A DNA stretch of 15,542 bases from CAWEZN01 sp964498015 (lineage in GTDB: Bacteria > Zixibacteria > MSB-5A5 > GN15 > PGXB01), in contig CAZCFT010000060.1 of the NCBI GenBank assembly GCA_964498015.1, positions 1 to 15,542 of the forward strand. Direction: 5' to 3'. The position numbers and the translations under genes were made by a program. The stretch's first letter is position 1. Every line of letters begins with the position of its first letter. The notes under the pieces are model-generated. The model saw only the letters and a program-made list of their open reading frames with translations, was not told the DNA's origin and made no database searches. Positions 6,387-13,654 of the stretch are shown here, in pieces.

Positions 6387-7493
6387 ATGATCCCAATCTT
6401 TATTTCAGCCGGCGATCCCTCCGGCGATATCGCCGGATCAAATTTAATCAGGAGCCTGCAATTGCGTGAAAAAAATATCAAATTCCTCGGGCTCGGCGGA
6501 AAAGCGATGCGTGAACTCGGGCAAGAGCAGATTGTCGGACCGGATAAATTGGCTGTCCTCGGTTTCTGGGAAGTGGCGCTGAAATATTTATTCTTCCGAA
6601 AACTTATGCTTGAAACCGTGTCCCTGATCGAAAAAGAAAAGCCAAAGGCCATTATTCTTATAGATTATCCCGGTTTCAATTTGAGGCTGGCCGAAAGAAT
6701 AAAACGATTACATATACCAATCATTTATTATATATCGCCTCAGATTTGGGCCTGGGGCGAGGGAAGAATAAAACAGATTGCCAAATTGGTTGATATGATG
6801 CTTCTCATTCTTCCTTTCGAAAAGGATATTTATGATAAAACCGGAGTCAAGAATCAATTTGTCGGGCATTATCTCCTCGATGATATCGATTGCAAATATA
6901 TCAAAGCGCCTTATGATATTAATTCTCATCAGATCGCCCTTCTTCCCGGTTCGCGCCCTCAGGAAGTCGAAAGAATGATGGCGGTCTTAATCAAAACCGC
7001 TGACATCCTGCATAGGGATAAAAAATGGCGTTTTGTCGTGGCTGGGGTGAAGGGCAAAATCGACTATTCGAAATATCTGGCAGGTACTGATGCTCCGATT
7101 GAAATCGTGAAGGGAAGAACACGCGATATAATCGCCTCCAGCCGGCTGGTGATAACATCATCCGGAACGGCCACCCTTGAAATCGGCATTATCGGACGGC
7201 CGATGGTGGTGATTTATAAAACCGGTTGGATTACCTACATGCTGGCGCGCTGTCTGGTGAAACTGGATAAAATCGCCCTGATAAATATCACCGCCGGAAA
7301 AAAGATCGTCCCGGAACTGATTCAAGCTAAGGCCACGCCCGAAAATATAGCCGGAGAGGCTCAACGGATTCTCAATGACCACGAACTGTCGCAACAGATA
7401 GTGAGAGAATTAAGTATTGCCTCTGATTTATTAGGTCCTCCCGGCGCAAGTCAAAAGGCCGCAGAGATTATTCGAGGGTATGTCAATTGCTGA
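6387..7493 (+). CDS. lpxB: Lipid-A-disaccharide synthase
   Basis: GT19 glycosyltransferase that joins UDP-2,3-diacylglucosamine and lipid X to form the lipid A disaccharide at the inner membrane surface. Visible blocks: SAGDPSGD near the N-terminus (family GExSGD), IDYPGFNLRLA, YYISPQIWAWGEGRIKQI (the conserved PQxWAW), LLPGSRPQEVE (nucleotide-sugar binding), and SSGTATLEIGIIGRPMVVIYKTGWITY. I prefer ATG 6387 (368 residues) because GGGGAGG (6378-6384) lies just upstream and family members start a few residues before GExSGD. An in-frame ATG at 6366 (375 residues) has no ribosome-binding site. GGAGG is only 2 nt from ATG 6387, so the choice is not certain. The last 7 nt overlap waaA. Confidence 0.95.
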   Translation: MIPIFISAGDPSGDIAGSNLIRSLQLREKNIKFLGLGGKAMRELGQEQIVGPDKLAVLGFWEVALKYLFFRKLMLETVSLIEKEKPKAIILIDYPGFNLRLAERIKRLHIPIIYYISPQIWAWGEGRIKQIAKLVDMMLLILPFEKDIYDKTGVKNQFVGHYLLDDIDCKYIKAPYDINSHQIALLPGSRPQEVERMMAVLIKTADILHRDKKWRFVVAGVKGKIDYSKYLAGTDAPIEIVKGRTRDIIASSRLVITSSGTATLEIGIIGRPMVVIYKTGWITYMLARCLVKLDKIALINITAGKKIVPELIQAKATPENIAGEAQRILNDHELSQQIVRELSIASDLLGPPGASQKAAEIIRGYVNC

Positions 7494-8830
7494 CTTTATA
7501 TAGAATATTCACTTTTCTGATATATTATTTGGCTTTCCCCTACACTTTTTTGTCCCATATATTCGGGTCAAAAAAATGGCGGGAGAGGCTCGGATATTTC
7601 CAATCGATAGATTCGGCATTTGACGGAAGGCGCGCGGAAAGAAAAAATCAAAAAACAATCTGGCTGCATGCCTCATCGATGGGTGAAATCAGAGTCCTTT
7701 CCATCTTGGCCGATGAGTTGATTAGTCGGTCAAGAGCCCGATCCGGCCGATTGACGGACAAGAATAATAACATTTCTCTATTCATAACTGTGATGACCGA
7801 GGCGGGATACCAAAGCGCTATTTCCCTGTCACGGAACAGATGGCTGACAAGTTTCCTTCCCCTTGATTATCACTCTCCTGTAAAGAGATTTCTGAATAAA
7901 GTCAAACCCTCGGCGGCTGTCTTTATTGAAACTGAAATCTGGCCCAACATCGCCATTGAACTTGGAAAAAGGCAGATTCCTATTTTTCTGGCGAATGGAA
8001 GATTATCCGAAAAATCAGCGCGAAGGTATCGATGGTTTAAATCCGGTCTGAGTAAAATCTTCGGCAATTATAAAAAGATTATGGTGCAATCGGACAAGGA
8101 TAAGGAACGTTATATCAAGATCGGAGCCGATGAAAGCAAAATCGAAGTACTGCGAAGCCTTAAATTTGACGCCCCTGTGATTCAGATGCCGCCGGAAGAA
8201 AATAACCGCCTCAGAAAAGCGCTCCCTTTTAATTCTGGGCGCAAAATATTTATCGCCGGCTCGACCCGCAATGGCGAGAACGAAATCATCCTCCGAATTT
8301 TTAAGAAATTGCAGGCAGAAATTGCCGATGTCAGGCTGATTCTCGTTCCGCGGCACCTCGACCGAATTGATGAACTCTCTGCTAAGATGGAATCGCACGG
8401 TTTGTCGTTTGTTAGATATACCCAGCTTCCCGTTAAATCGGAAAAAGCGATTGTTGTCGTGGACAGAATGGGAATATTAAACGACTTATATCATGTCTCC
8501 AATATCGCTTTTGTTGGCGGTACGTTAGTCGAGCTTGGCGGACATAATATTCTTGAACCGGTCTGGGCGGGGATCCCGGTCCTCTTTGGTCCGTCGATTT
8601 TCAATGTCGAGGATAGCGCCGCATATATCACTAAAAATGGCTTCGGCGAAATGATAGAAACCGAATCCGAATTGCTCAAGAAAATTCAAACCTTCTTGGC
8701 CGGGCAAAAGCAGTACCGAAAGAAAGGCGCCAGTTCGGAGGAACCATCATATAGCCGCTTAACCGCCAAAATAATACTCGATAATATCAATACCGATGGA
8801 AAAAATCTGGCTAAAAATAATCAAAAATAA
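7487..8830 (+). CDS. waaA: 3-deoxy-D-manno-octulosonic acid (Kdo) transferase
   Basis: GT30 enzyme (also kdtA) that adds Kdo from CMP-Kdo to lipid IVA at the cytoplasmic face of the inner membrane. An N-terminal membrane anchor covers about residues 7-26 (IFTFLIYYLAFPYTFLSHIF). HASSMGEI carries catalytic Glu67, and FIETEIWPN (147-154), KFDAP and GGHNILEPVWAGIPVLFGP are family blocks. The start is TTG at 7487, 8 nt after GAGGG (7474-7478), overlapping lpxB by 7 nt. Residues 80-92, in the loop between SMGEI and TVMTEAGY, are encoded by a 39-bp repeat shared with lpxK. That loop looks about 11 residues longer than in E. coli. The 3' end overlaps lpxK by 35 nt. Confidence 0.95.
   Translation: MLTLYRIFTFLIYYLAFPYTFLSHIFGSKKWRERLGYFQSIDSAFDGRRAERKNQKTIWLHASSMGEIRVLSILADELISRSRARSGRLTDKNNNISLFITVMTEAGYQSAISLSRNRWLTSFLPLDYHSPVKRFLNKVKPSAAVFIETEIWPNIAIELGKRQIPIFLANGRLSEKSARRYRWFKSGLSKIFGNYKKIMVQSDKDKERYIKIGADESKIEVLRSLKFDAPVIQMPPEENNRLRKALPFNSGRKIFIAGSTRNGENEIILRIFKKLQAEIADVRLILVPRHLDRIDELSAKMESHGLSFVRYTQLPVKSEKAIVVVDRMGILNDLYHVSNIAFVGGTLVELGGHNILEPVWAGIPVLFGPSIFNVEDSAAYITKNGFGEMIETESELLKKIQTFLAGQKQYRKKGASSEEPSYSRLTAKIILDNINTDGKNLAKNNQK
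7725..7763 (+). repeat. Coding palindromic repeat, copy 1 (inside waaA)
   Basis: A 39-bp segment identical at 35 of 39 bases to 9704-9742 in lpxK. It has a hairpin plan: GTCAA (7729-7733), GCC, a GATC-containing loop, GGC, then TTGAC (7751-7755). In waaA it is read as residues 80-92 (S-RSRARSGRLTD-K), with the first repeat base at codon position 2. It adds a basic loop after the active-site Glu. No stop or frameshift results. Confidence 0.75.
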
Positions 8831-9899
8831 GACTAATCCAATATATTGGCCAATAATCCTGATATTGTGGATTGCCTCGATACTTTTCCGCAGAGGGCTC
8901 TGGATACATAATCTAAGATCGCTTGGCGCCGTGAAAACAAAGGCTCCGGTTATTTCAGTTGGAAATTTGACAGTCGGCGGTAGCGGCAAGACTCCCGTCA
9001 CGATGGAAATTGCCCGGCATTTTATTCAGCAAGGCCTAAAAACTGCCATCGTATCTTCAGGATACGGACGAAAAAGCAAAGAGGATTTTATCGGCGTCGG
9101 AAGTGACCTTCAGAATATGGAAGCCATAAAGATCGGCGACGAGCCAAAGATGATGGCCGAGCTTTTGCCTTCGGCTTTATTTTCTATCTCTCGATCCAAG
9201 AGCCGGGCCGCATCGAAAGTTGATATCGAGTATTCACCGGATATAATTATCGTCGATGATGGTTTCCAGCTCCGGAAATTGCACCGTGACTTCGACCTTC
9301 TGGTCGCCGATCTGGAAACTGATTTGCGCCATGAATCAATCTTCCCTTTGGGAAGACGCCGCGAGCCGTTGTCAGCGCTGAAACGAGCCAATGGACTGGC
9401 AGTCACGAAAGGAAATTCGAAAACTGTTGATGATAATTATATGAGTTGGCTGGAGGGCAAATTTAAGAATAGACCCTCAACTATGGCCGCTTATCATAAT
9501 GATGAGATTGTCTCGAACAGCGAACATATTCCCGTTGATAGAATAAGAAATAGCAGAACTTATTTCTTTGCCGGGATAGGCAACAGTCTCGCATTCGAGA
9601 AGCATATCAAAGCAACTTTCCCAAATATTGTTTATCTCCGCCTGTTTCCCGACCACTTCCGATATCGTCAATCCGATATCAAGGGCATTAGAAAAGACTT
9701 AAAGTCGGTCAAAAGCCCGATCCGGCCCCTTGACGGACAGGAGAGTCCTGAATATATCATCACAACTTTCAAAGATTATGTCAAAGTCAGGGACTTTGAT
9801 TTTGGTCTCCCGTTATATTATCTTAATCTGCGGCTCGAATTGAGTCCTGCCGCAGGGAAGCTGTTTGCAGAGCTTGATAAAATATTGGAGAAGAGATAA
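8796..9899 (+). CDS. lpxK: Tetraacyldisaccharide 4'-kinase
   Basis: Phosphorylates the 4' position of the lipid A disaccharide to give lipid IVA, using ATP at the inner membrane. A single N-terminal membrane segment lies at about 17-32 (YWPIILILWIASILF). The Walker A region is VGNLTVGGSGKTP (55-67); GDEPKMMA (114-121), IIVDDGFQ (151-158) and GRRREPLSALKRA follow, all expected for LpxK. FPDHFRY and ITTFKDYVKV mark the C-terminal domain. 367 residues against about 330 usually. Residues 303-316, between the RQSDIKGI helix and ITTFKD, are encoded by the palindromic repeat shared with waaA, making a loop about 11 residues longer than usual. The start lies 35 nt inside waaA, with no clear ribosome site, so re-initiation is likely. 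The stop shares one base with nadB (TAATG). Confidence 0.94.
   Translation: MEKIWLKIIKNKTNPIYWPIILILWIASILFRRGLWIHNLRSLGAVKTKAPVISVGNLTVGGSGKTPVTMEIARHFIQQGLKTAIVSSGYGRKSKEDFIGVGSDLQNMEAIKIGDEPKMMAELLPSALFSISRSKSRAASKVDIEYSPDIIIVDDGFQLRKLHRDFDLLVADLETDLRHESIFPLGRRREPLSALKRANGLAVTKGNSKTVDDNYMSWLEGKFKNRPSTMAAYHNDEIVSNSEHIPVDRIRNSRTYFFAGIGNSLAFEKHIKATFPNIVYLRLFPDHFRYRQSDIKGIRKDLKSVKSPIRPLDGQESPEYIITTFKDYVKVRDFDFGLPLYYLNLRLELSPAAGKLFAELDKILEKR
9704..9743 (+). repeat. Coding palindromic repeat, copy 2 (inside lpxK)
   Basis: Same element as 7725-7763, 35 of 39 bases identical, with differences only at the 10th, 25th, 26th and 37th positions. It keeps the hairpin GTCAA (9708-9712) ... GCC-GATC-GGC ... 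TTGAC (9730-9734). In lpxK the first repeat base is codon position 3, so it is translated in a different frame from waaA: K303-SVKSPIRPLDGQE-316. Unrelated peptides from similar DNA argue for conservation of the DNA, not the protein. Confidence 0.75.
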
Positions 9900-11518
9900 T
9901 GGAAAAACATTACGATTTTATTATTATCGGCTCCGGAATCGCTGGATTATTTTTCGCTCAGAAAATCGCCGCTTCAATGCCTCAAGTGAAAGTGGCCGTA
10001 ATTACCAAGAAAAGCGAAACCGATTCAAGCACCAACTATGCTCAGGGCGGAATCGCCTCGGTCATGTCGTCGGGCGATAGTTTCGATTCTCATGTCGCCG
10101 ATACTTTAACTGCCGGCGCCGGTTTGTGCCACAAAAGAGTCGTCGAGACTATCGTCCGTACCGGACCGGAAACAATAGGAAAATTGGTTGAGATAGGCGT
10201 CAGATTTACCAAAGAAAAAGGGGAATATGATCTCGGCCGTGAAGGCGGCCATTCGACCAATCGTGTCGTCCACGCCGCCGACCTAACCGGGCACGAGATA
10301 GAGAGGGCTCTGCTGAGCTCCTGCCGCCGGAAAAAAAATATAGACATATTTCGCGACACGATCGGCCTGGACCTCATTACATACAATTATAAGGGTCGCC
10401 GCCGATGCGGAGGCGTTTATACTTTCTCACAGCCAAGACGGGATTTCGATAGTTTCTATTCGCCTGTAACGATGCTGGCCACTGGAGGCGCCGGGCAGGT
10501 TTACTATAATACTACAAATCCGTCAATTGCCACCGGCGACGGCATCGCCATGGCCTACCGCGCGGGAGTGCGGGTCGGCAATCTTGAATTTATCCAATTT
10601 CATCCCACTGCCCTTTACAGCCCCGGGCGGAAAACATTTTTGATTTCCGAGGCGGTTCGCGGCGAAGGGGGAATTCTTATCAACTCTGCCGGCAGAAGAT
10701 TCATGAAGAAATATCACCCTCTTAAGGAATTGGCCCCGCGCGACATTGTCGCTCGCGCCATCGATAGCGAATTGAAAGAACATGGCGACGAATACGTCTA
10801 TCTTGATATTAGTCATCTCCCCAAAACCCTCATAAGAAAGCGATTCCCCAATATATACAAGGAGTGTTTTCGCCGCGGAATAGATATTACCAGCGACCCT
10901 ATTCCCGTGGCGCCCTCGGCGCATTATATGTGCGGCGGAGTCGTTTCTGACTTACACGGCCGGACGGATATTGAAGGGATGTATGTCTGCGGCGAGACCG
11001 CTTTCACCGGGTTGCATGGCGCCAACCGGCTCGCCTCAAATTCGCTTCTCGAGGCGGTCGTGATGGCCGACCTCGCCGCCGATGCCGCCATCGAATTCAG
11101 CGCCGGACGCAAATTCCCCGAAGTCCCACCGGCTGAGCAATGGCTGCATTCGGCAGTTCACCGAATGAAAGAAAAGGTTGTTATCTCTTATGATAAGCTT
11201 TTCCTGCGGAAACTGATGTCTGATTTTGTCGGTATAGTTCGCTCTGAAGAACGTTTGAAAATGGCGCATGAACGGGTAAATATGCTATTGAAATCAATTG
11301 ATTCTTATTACATGAGCCAGCCTGCGTCTTACTCCATCGTGGAGCTCCGCAACATGGCGCAGGTGGCTAATTTGATTATCCAGTCCGCCTCGCGGCGCAA
11401 GGAATCCCGAGGCCTCCATTATGTTGTTGACTACCCCAAAACCGATGATGCTCATTGGAAGCGGGACACCATCCTGAAACCGCCATCATACATCCCCTCC
11501 ACAAAAAAGCGAACATGA
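9899..11518 (+). CDS. nadB: L-aspartate oxidase
   Basis: FAD enzyme oxidising L-aspartate to iminoaspartate, the first step of de novo NAD synthesis; NadA then forms quinolinate. 539 residues, full length. The FAD dinucleotide motif is GSGIAG (11-16); STNYAQGGIA (44-53), REGGHSTNRVVHAADLTG (114-131), TGGAGQVY, FIQFHPTALY (231-240), EAVRGEGG (251-258) and GLHGANRLASNSLLEAVV are typical. The last two and the C-terminal helical region separate it from the closely related succinate dehydrogenase flavoprotein, as does the lack of an sdhB neighbour. The start shares one base with the lpxK stop, with GGAG (9887-9890) 8 nt upstream. nadA and nadC are not in the window. Downstream, guaA begins after 9 nt. 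Confidence 0.96.
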   Translation: MEKHYDFIIIGSGIAGLFFAQKIAASMPQVKVAVITKKSETDSSTNYAQGGIASVMSSGDSFDSHVADTLTAGAGLCHKRVVETIVRTGPETIGKLVEIGVRFTKEKGEYDLGREGGHSTNRVVHAADLTGHEIERALLSSCRRKKNIDIFRDTIGLDLITYNYKGRRRCGGVYTFSQPRRDFDSFYSPVTMLATGGAGQVYYNTTNPSIATGDGIAMAYRAGVRVGNLEFIQFHPTALYSPGRKTFLISEAVRGEGGILINSAGRRFMKKYHPLKELAPRDIVARAIDSELKEHGDEYVYLDISHLPKTLIRKRFPNIYKECFRRGIDITSDPIPVAPSAHYMCGGVVSDLHGRTDIEGMYVCGETAFTGLHGANRLASNSLLEAVVMADLAADAAIEFSAGRKFPEVPPAEQWLHSAVHRMKEKVVISYDKLFLRKLMSDFVGIVRSEERLKMAHERVNMLLKSIDSYYMSQPASYSIVELRNMAQVANLIIQSASRRKESRGLHYVVDYPKTDDAHWKRDTILKPPSYIPSTKKRT

Positions 11519-11527
11519 AGAGTTCGT

Positions 11528-13069
11528 ATGGCCGTAGCTGATGAAATGATCCTAATTCTTGATTTCGGCTCGCAGTACACCCAATTGATTGCCCGTCGGG
11601 TGCGCGAGGCGAGTATCTATTGCGAAATAGCGCCATACAATGCCGACCTCCTCTCATATTCTCAGCGAAATATCAGAGGATATATTCTTTCCGGCGGCCC
11701 GGCCTCGGTCAAAGAGCCGGGTTCGCCCCGACTCGATAAATCATTTTTCGCAACGGATAAACCGATCCTCGGTATCTGCTACGGCCTCCAACTGATTGCC
11801 GATATATTCGGCGGCGAGCTTGTTCGCTCCGAAACCAGAGAATATGGCCCCTCAGATTTGAAAATTACCGCCGATTCCCCGCTTCTCAAAAATGTTCAGA
11901 CCGAAAGCCGCGTCTGGATGAGCCACGGCGATTCCATAAAATCATTGCCCCGCGGATTTCGGACAATCGCTTCCACTGCCACTCTTCCTATTGCGGCGGC
12001 TCAATCTGAAGACAGCAAAATCTTCGGCGTCCAGTTTCACCCGGAGGTAATGCATACCGTATTCGGCAAAGAGATTCTTCATAATTTCCTGTTTGATATC
12101 TGCGGCTGTTCCGGAAATTGGACAACAGATTCATTTATCGAATCCACTGTCCGCGATTTAAGGGAAAGATTAGACGACAAGAAGATCATTCTGGCGATAT
12201 CCGGAGGGGTCGATTCCACCGTCTGCGCCCTGCTTCTCAAGAAAGCAGTCGGCAATAATCTTTATGCCGTCTTCGTTGACAATGGCGTCCTTAGAAAAAA
12301 TGAATTTGCCGATGTTGTCAAAATGCTTTCTTCGCTGGGGTTGAATCTTCGCCCAGTCGATGCCTCGGCTCGCTTCCTGAAGCAACTGCAGGGTGTCGAA
12401 GACCCCGAACGCAAACGGAAAATTATCGGCAATCTTTTTATAGATATTTTTGAGGAAGAGGCCCGCAAAATCGGCGATGTCGAATTTTTGGCTCAGGGGA
12501 CACTATATCCCGATGTTATCGAATCTGTTTCATTCAAGGGTCCATCAGCCACTATTAAATCGCACCACAATGTCGGCGGCCTGAAAGATAGGATGCATCT
12601 GAAATTGGTCGAGCCGTTGAGAGAGCTATTCAAAGATGAAGTCCGCCGTCTGGGGAGGCAACTCGGCCTTGATGAGCAATTTGTCGGCCGTCACCCATTC
12701 CCCGGCCCCGGCCTCGCCGTGAGAATTATCGGCGAAATCACCCTCGAGCGTCTGACAATATTAAGAGAGGCTGATGCCATCTATATTGATGAACTCCGCA
12801 AGAACGATCAGTACAACAAAATCTGGCAGGCTTTTGTCGTTCTTCTTCCGGTCAAATCGGTCGGCGTCATGGGTGACGAGCGCACCTATGAAAATGTCAT
12901 TGCCCTGCGCGCGGTAACCTCAACTGATGGCATGACCGCCGACTGGGCGAAAATCCCCTATGAGATTCTCGCCCATATCTCTAACCGGATTATCAACGAG
13001 GTCAAAGGGGTCAACCGCGTGACTTATGACATTTCCTCCAAACCCCCCGCGACGATAGAGTGGGAGTAG
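11528..13069 (+). CDS. guaA: GMP synthase (glutamine-hydrolysing)
   Basis: Converts XMP to GMP with ATP and glutamine. 513 residues with both domains. The class I glutamine amidotransferase (about 1-195) has LDFGSQYTQLIARRVRE, nucleophile Cys84 in GICYG, and the His171/Glu173 pair in FHPEV. The ATP-pyrophosphatase (about 205-400) has the P-loop SGGVDS (225-230). The C-terminal dimerisation part has HPFPGPGLAVRIIGE and ends in the usual SSKPPATIEWE. The ATG at 11528 follows a modest GAAGAG (11516-11521). A second in-frame ATG at 11546 lacks any site, though it would still keep the amidotransferase strand. Last gene of the operon, 9 nt after nadB, and followed by a strong terminator. Confidence 0.97.
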   Translation: MAVADEMILILDFGSQYTQLIARRVREASIYCEIAPYNADLLSYSQRNIRGYILSGGPASVKEPGSPRLDKSFFATDKPILGICYGLQLIADIFGGELVRSETREYGPSDLKITADSPLLKNVQTESRVWMSHGDSIKSLPRGFRTIASTATLPIAAAQSEDSKIFGVQFHPEVMHTVFGKEILHNFLFDICGCSGNWTTDSFIESTVRDLRERLDDKKIILAISGGVDSTVCALLLKKAVGNNLYAVFVDNGVLRKNEFADVVKMLSSLGLNLRPVDASARFLKQLQGVEDPERKRKIIGNLFIDIFEEEARKIGDVEFLAQGTLYPDVIESVSFKGPSATIKSHHNVGGLKDRMHLKLVEPLRELFKDEVRRLGRQLGLDEQFVGRHPFPGPGLAVRIIGEITLERLTILREADAIYIDELRKNDQYNKIWQAFVVLLPVKSVGVMGDERTYENVIALRAVTSTDGMTADWAKIPYEILAHISNRIINEVKGVNRVTYDISSKPPATIEWE

Positions 13070-13127
13070 GCGAGGGTAAATTTTGCAGGAATAGTCCGGT
13101 TTGGCGTCCACAGGGCGTACCAGGCAC

Positions 13128-13150
13128 CCCACCGCTCGCGGTGGGTTTTT
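13128..13150 (+). terminator. Intrinsic terminator of the lipid A/nadB/guaA operon
   Basis: Perfect inverted repeat CCCACCGC (13128-13135) / GCGGTGGG (13138-13145), effectively a 7-bp stem with a 4-nt loop, followed by five T's. It lies about 58 nt after the guaA stop. Confidence 0.9.
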
Positions 13151-13178
13151 CCAAATGCTCTATATCTGTAGTTTTGTT

Positions 13179-13222
13179 GCGGCAGGTCCTATCTCGACCT
13201 TAGTCGGGATGAGACCTGCCGC
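13179..13222. repeat. Long imperfect hairpin, REP-like
   Basis: Arms GCGGCAGGTC (13179-13188) and GACCTGCCGC (13213-13222) pair perfectly over 10 bp. Inside, ATCTCGAC (13191-13198) pairs with GTCGGGAT (13203-13210) with one wobble around a CTTA loop. There is no T tract, so it is more likely a dispersed palindrome than a terminator. Confidence 0.7.
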
Positions 13223-13300
13223 GGCTGTGAATTGTTGTGTGACAATACAAGTGTCACTTCTTATCCCCCGACAAGTCGGGAGAAAGGAAGCCACACAACT

Positions 13301-13342
13301 CAGTCAAAAGCCTGATTGGGCAATTGACCAACCGCAAGAGGA
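13301..13342 (+). repeat. Diverged intergenic copy of the waaA/lpxK palindromic repeat
   Basis: Shares GTCAAAAGCC and TTGAC with the lpxK copy, and the same hairpin plan: GTCAA (13303-13307), AA, GCCT, a GATT loop, GGGC, AA, TTGAC (13324-13328). Outside the stems it is clearly diverged, so homology is probable but not proven. Confidence 0.5.
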
Positions 13343-13381
13343 TATTATGACACAGCTTGCCTTGATCCAGCGGACAGAAGC

Positions 13382-13407
13382 CTGGATTCTGGCGTCCGCC
13401 AGAATGA
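13382..13407. repeat. TGGATTCTGG...CCAGAATGAC-type dispersed palindrome
   Basis: A perfect 9-bp stem ATTCTGGCG (13386-13394) / CGCCAGAAT (13397-13405) with a 2-nt loop, flanked by CCTGG and GACA. The form resembles a class of short intergenic palindromes common in many bacterial genomes (TGGATTCC...GGAATGAC), recognised from memory. It has no coding role. Confidence 0.65.
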
Positions 13408-13435
13408 CATAAACGGACGCACCGGCAGAAATCAT

Positions 13436-13462
13436 CCCTTTTGGCCCTCCCCACCTTCCCCC
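13436..13462 (-). other. Candidate G-quadruplex motif
   Basis: On the minus strand there are four G runs (5, 4, 3 and 3 bases) separated by loops of 5, 1 and 6 bases, which satisfies the G3+N1-7 rule. It would lie in the 3' untranslated part of the antiporter transcript, about 190 nt past the stop. Function is unknown. Confidence 0.4.
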
Positions 13463-13654
13463 ACTCCTCCAAATTCCCTCAGATAACTACCATAGTCGGG
13501 TTCCGGCTCAGCCGGTTTTGATGGGGATTTGTCGCATTTTATCAATGGACAAATCATCGCCACAGATAAGATGAGTGACAATCCAAATAATTCTTGTCTC
13601 AGAATGTGACAATTATAGAGAGCCTAAATTCCAAGAATTGGGGAAATTATCAAC

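Larger units (their letters stand above)
13151..13654. other. Convergent non-coding gap rich in palindromes
   Basis: About 500 bases between the guaA terminator and the end of the minus-strand antiporter, with no convincing gene. In order it holds a long hairpin (13179-13222), a small GTGACA/TGTCAC stem (13239-13257), CCCGAC-AA-GTCGGG (13267-13280), a diverged copy of the waaA/lpxK repeat (13301-13342), a TGGATTCTGG-type palindrome (13382-13407), a C-rich tract with G-quadruplex potential on the minus strand (13436-13462), and a CCGGC/GCCGG stem (13503-13515). The short frame across 13101-13412 is a translation of these repeats. I see no clear T-tailed terminator for the minus-strand gene. 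Confidence 0.75.

Noticed and set aside
6366..6389. Upstream ATG of lpxB as the start
   Set aside because: No ribosome site precedes it, while GGGGAGG lies before the ATG at 6387, which gives a normal LpxB N-terminus. It is kept only as an alternative.
3071..6921. A 17-base exact match between 3071-3087 (after the RHH gene) and 6905-6921 (inside lpxB)
   Set aside because: The match stops abruptly, has no palindrome, and its flanks differ. In lpxB it encodes ordinary family sequence. Possibly a coincidence; not enough to call a repeat.
11703..11738. A stretch in guaA beginning TCGGTCAAAGAGCC, resembling the waaA/lpxK repeat
   Set aside because: Similarity fades after about 14 bases, TTGAC is missing, and the residues (SGGPASVKEPGSPRLD) are normal GuaA sequence, so no insertion is implied.
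13101..13412. A plus-strand open frame of about 100 codons in the gap after guaA
   Set aside because: It runs through the guaA terminator and three palindromes. Its end (AWILASARMT) is the typical translation of a TGGATTCTGG-type repeat, and there is no ribosome site.
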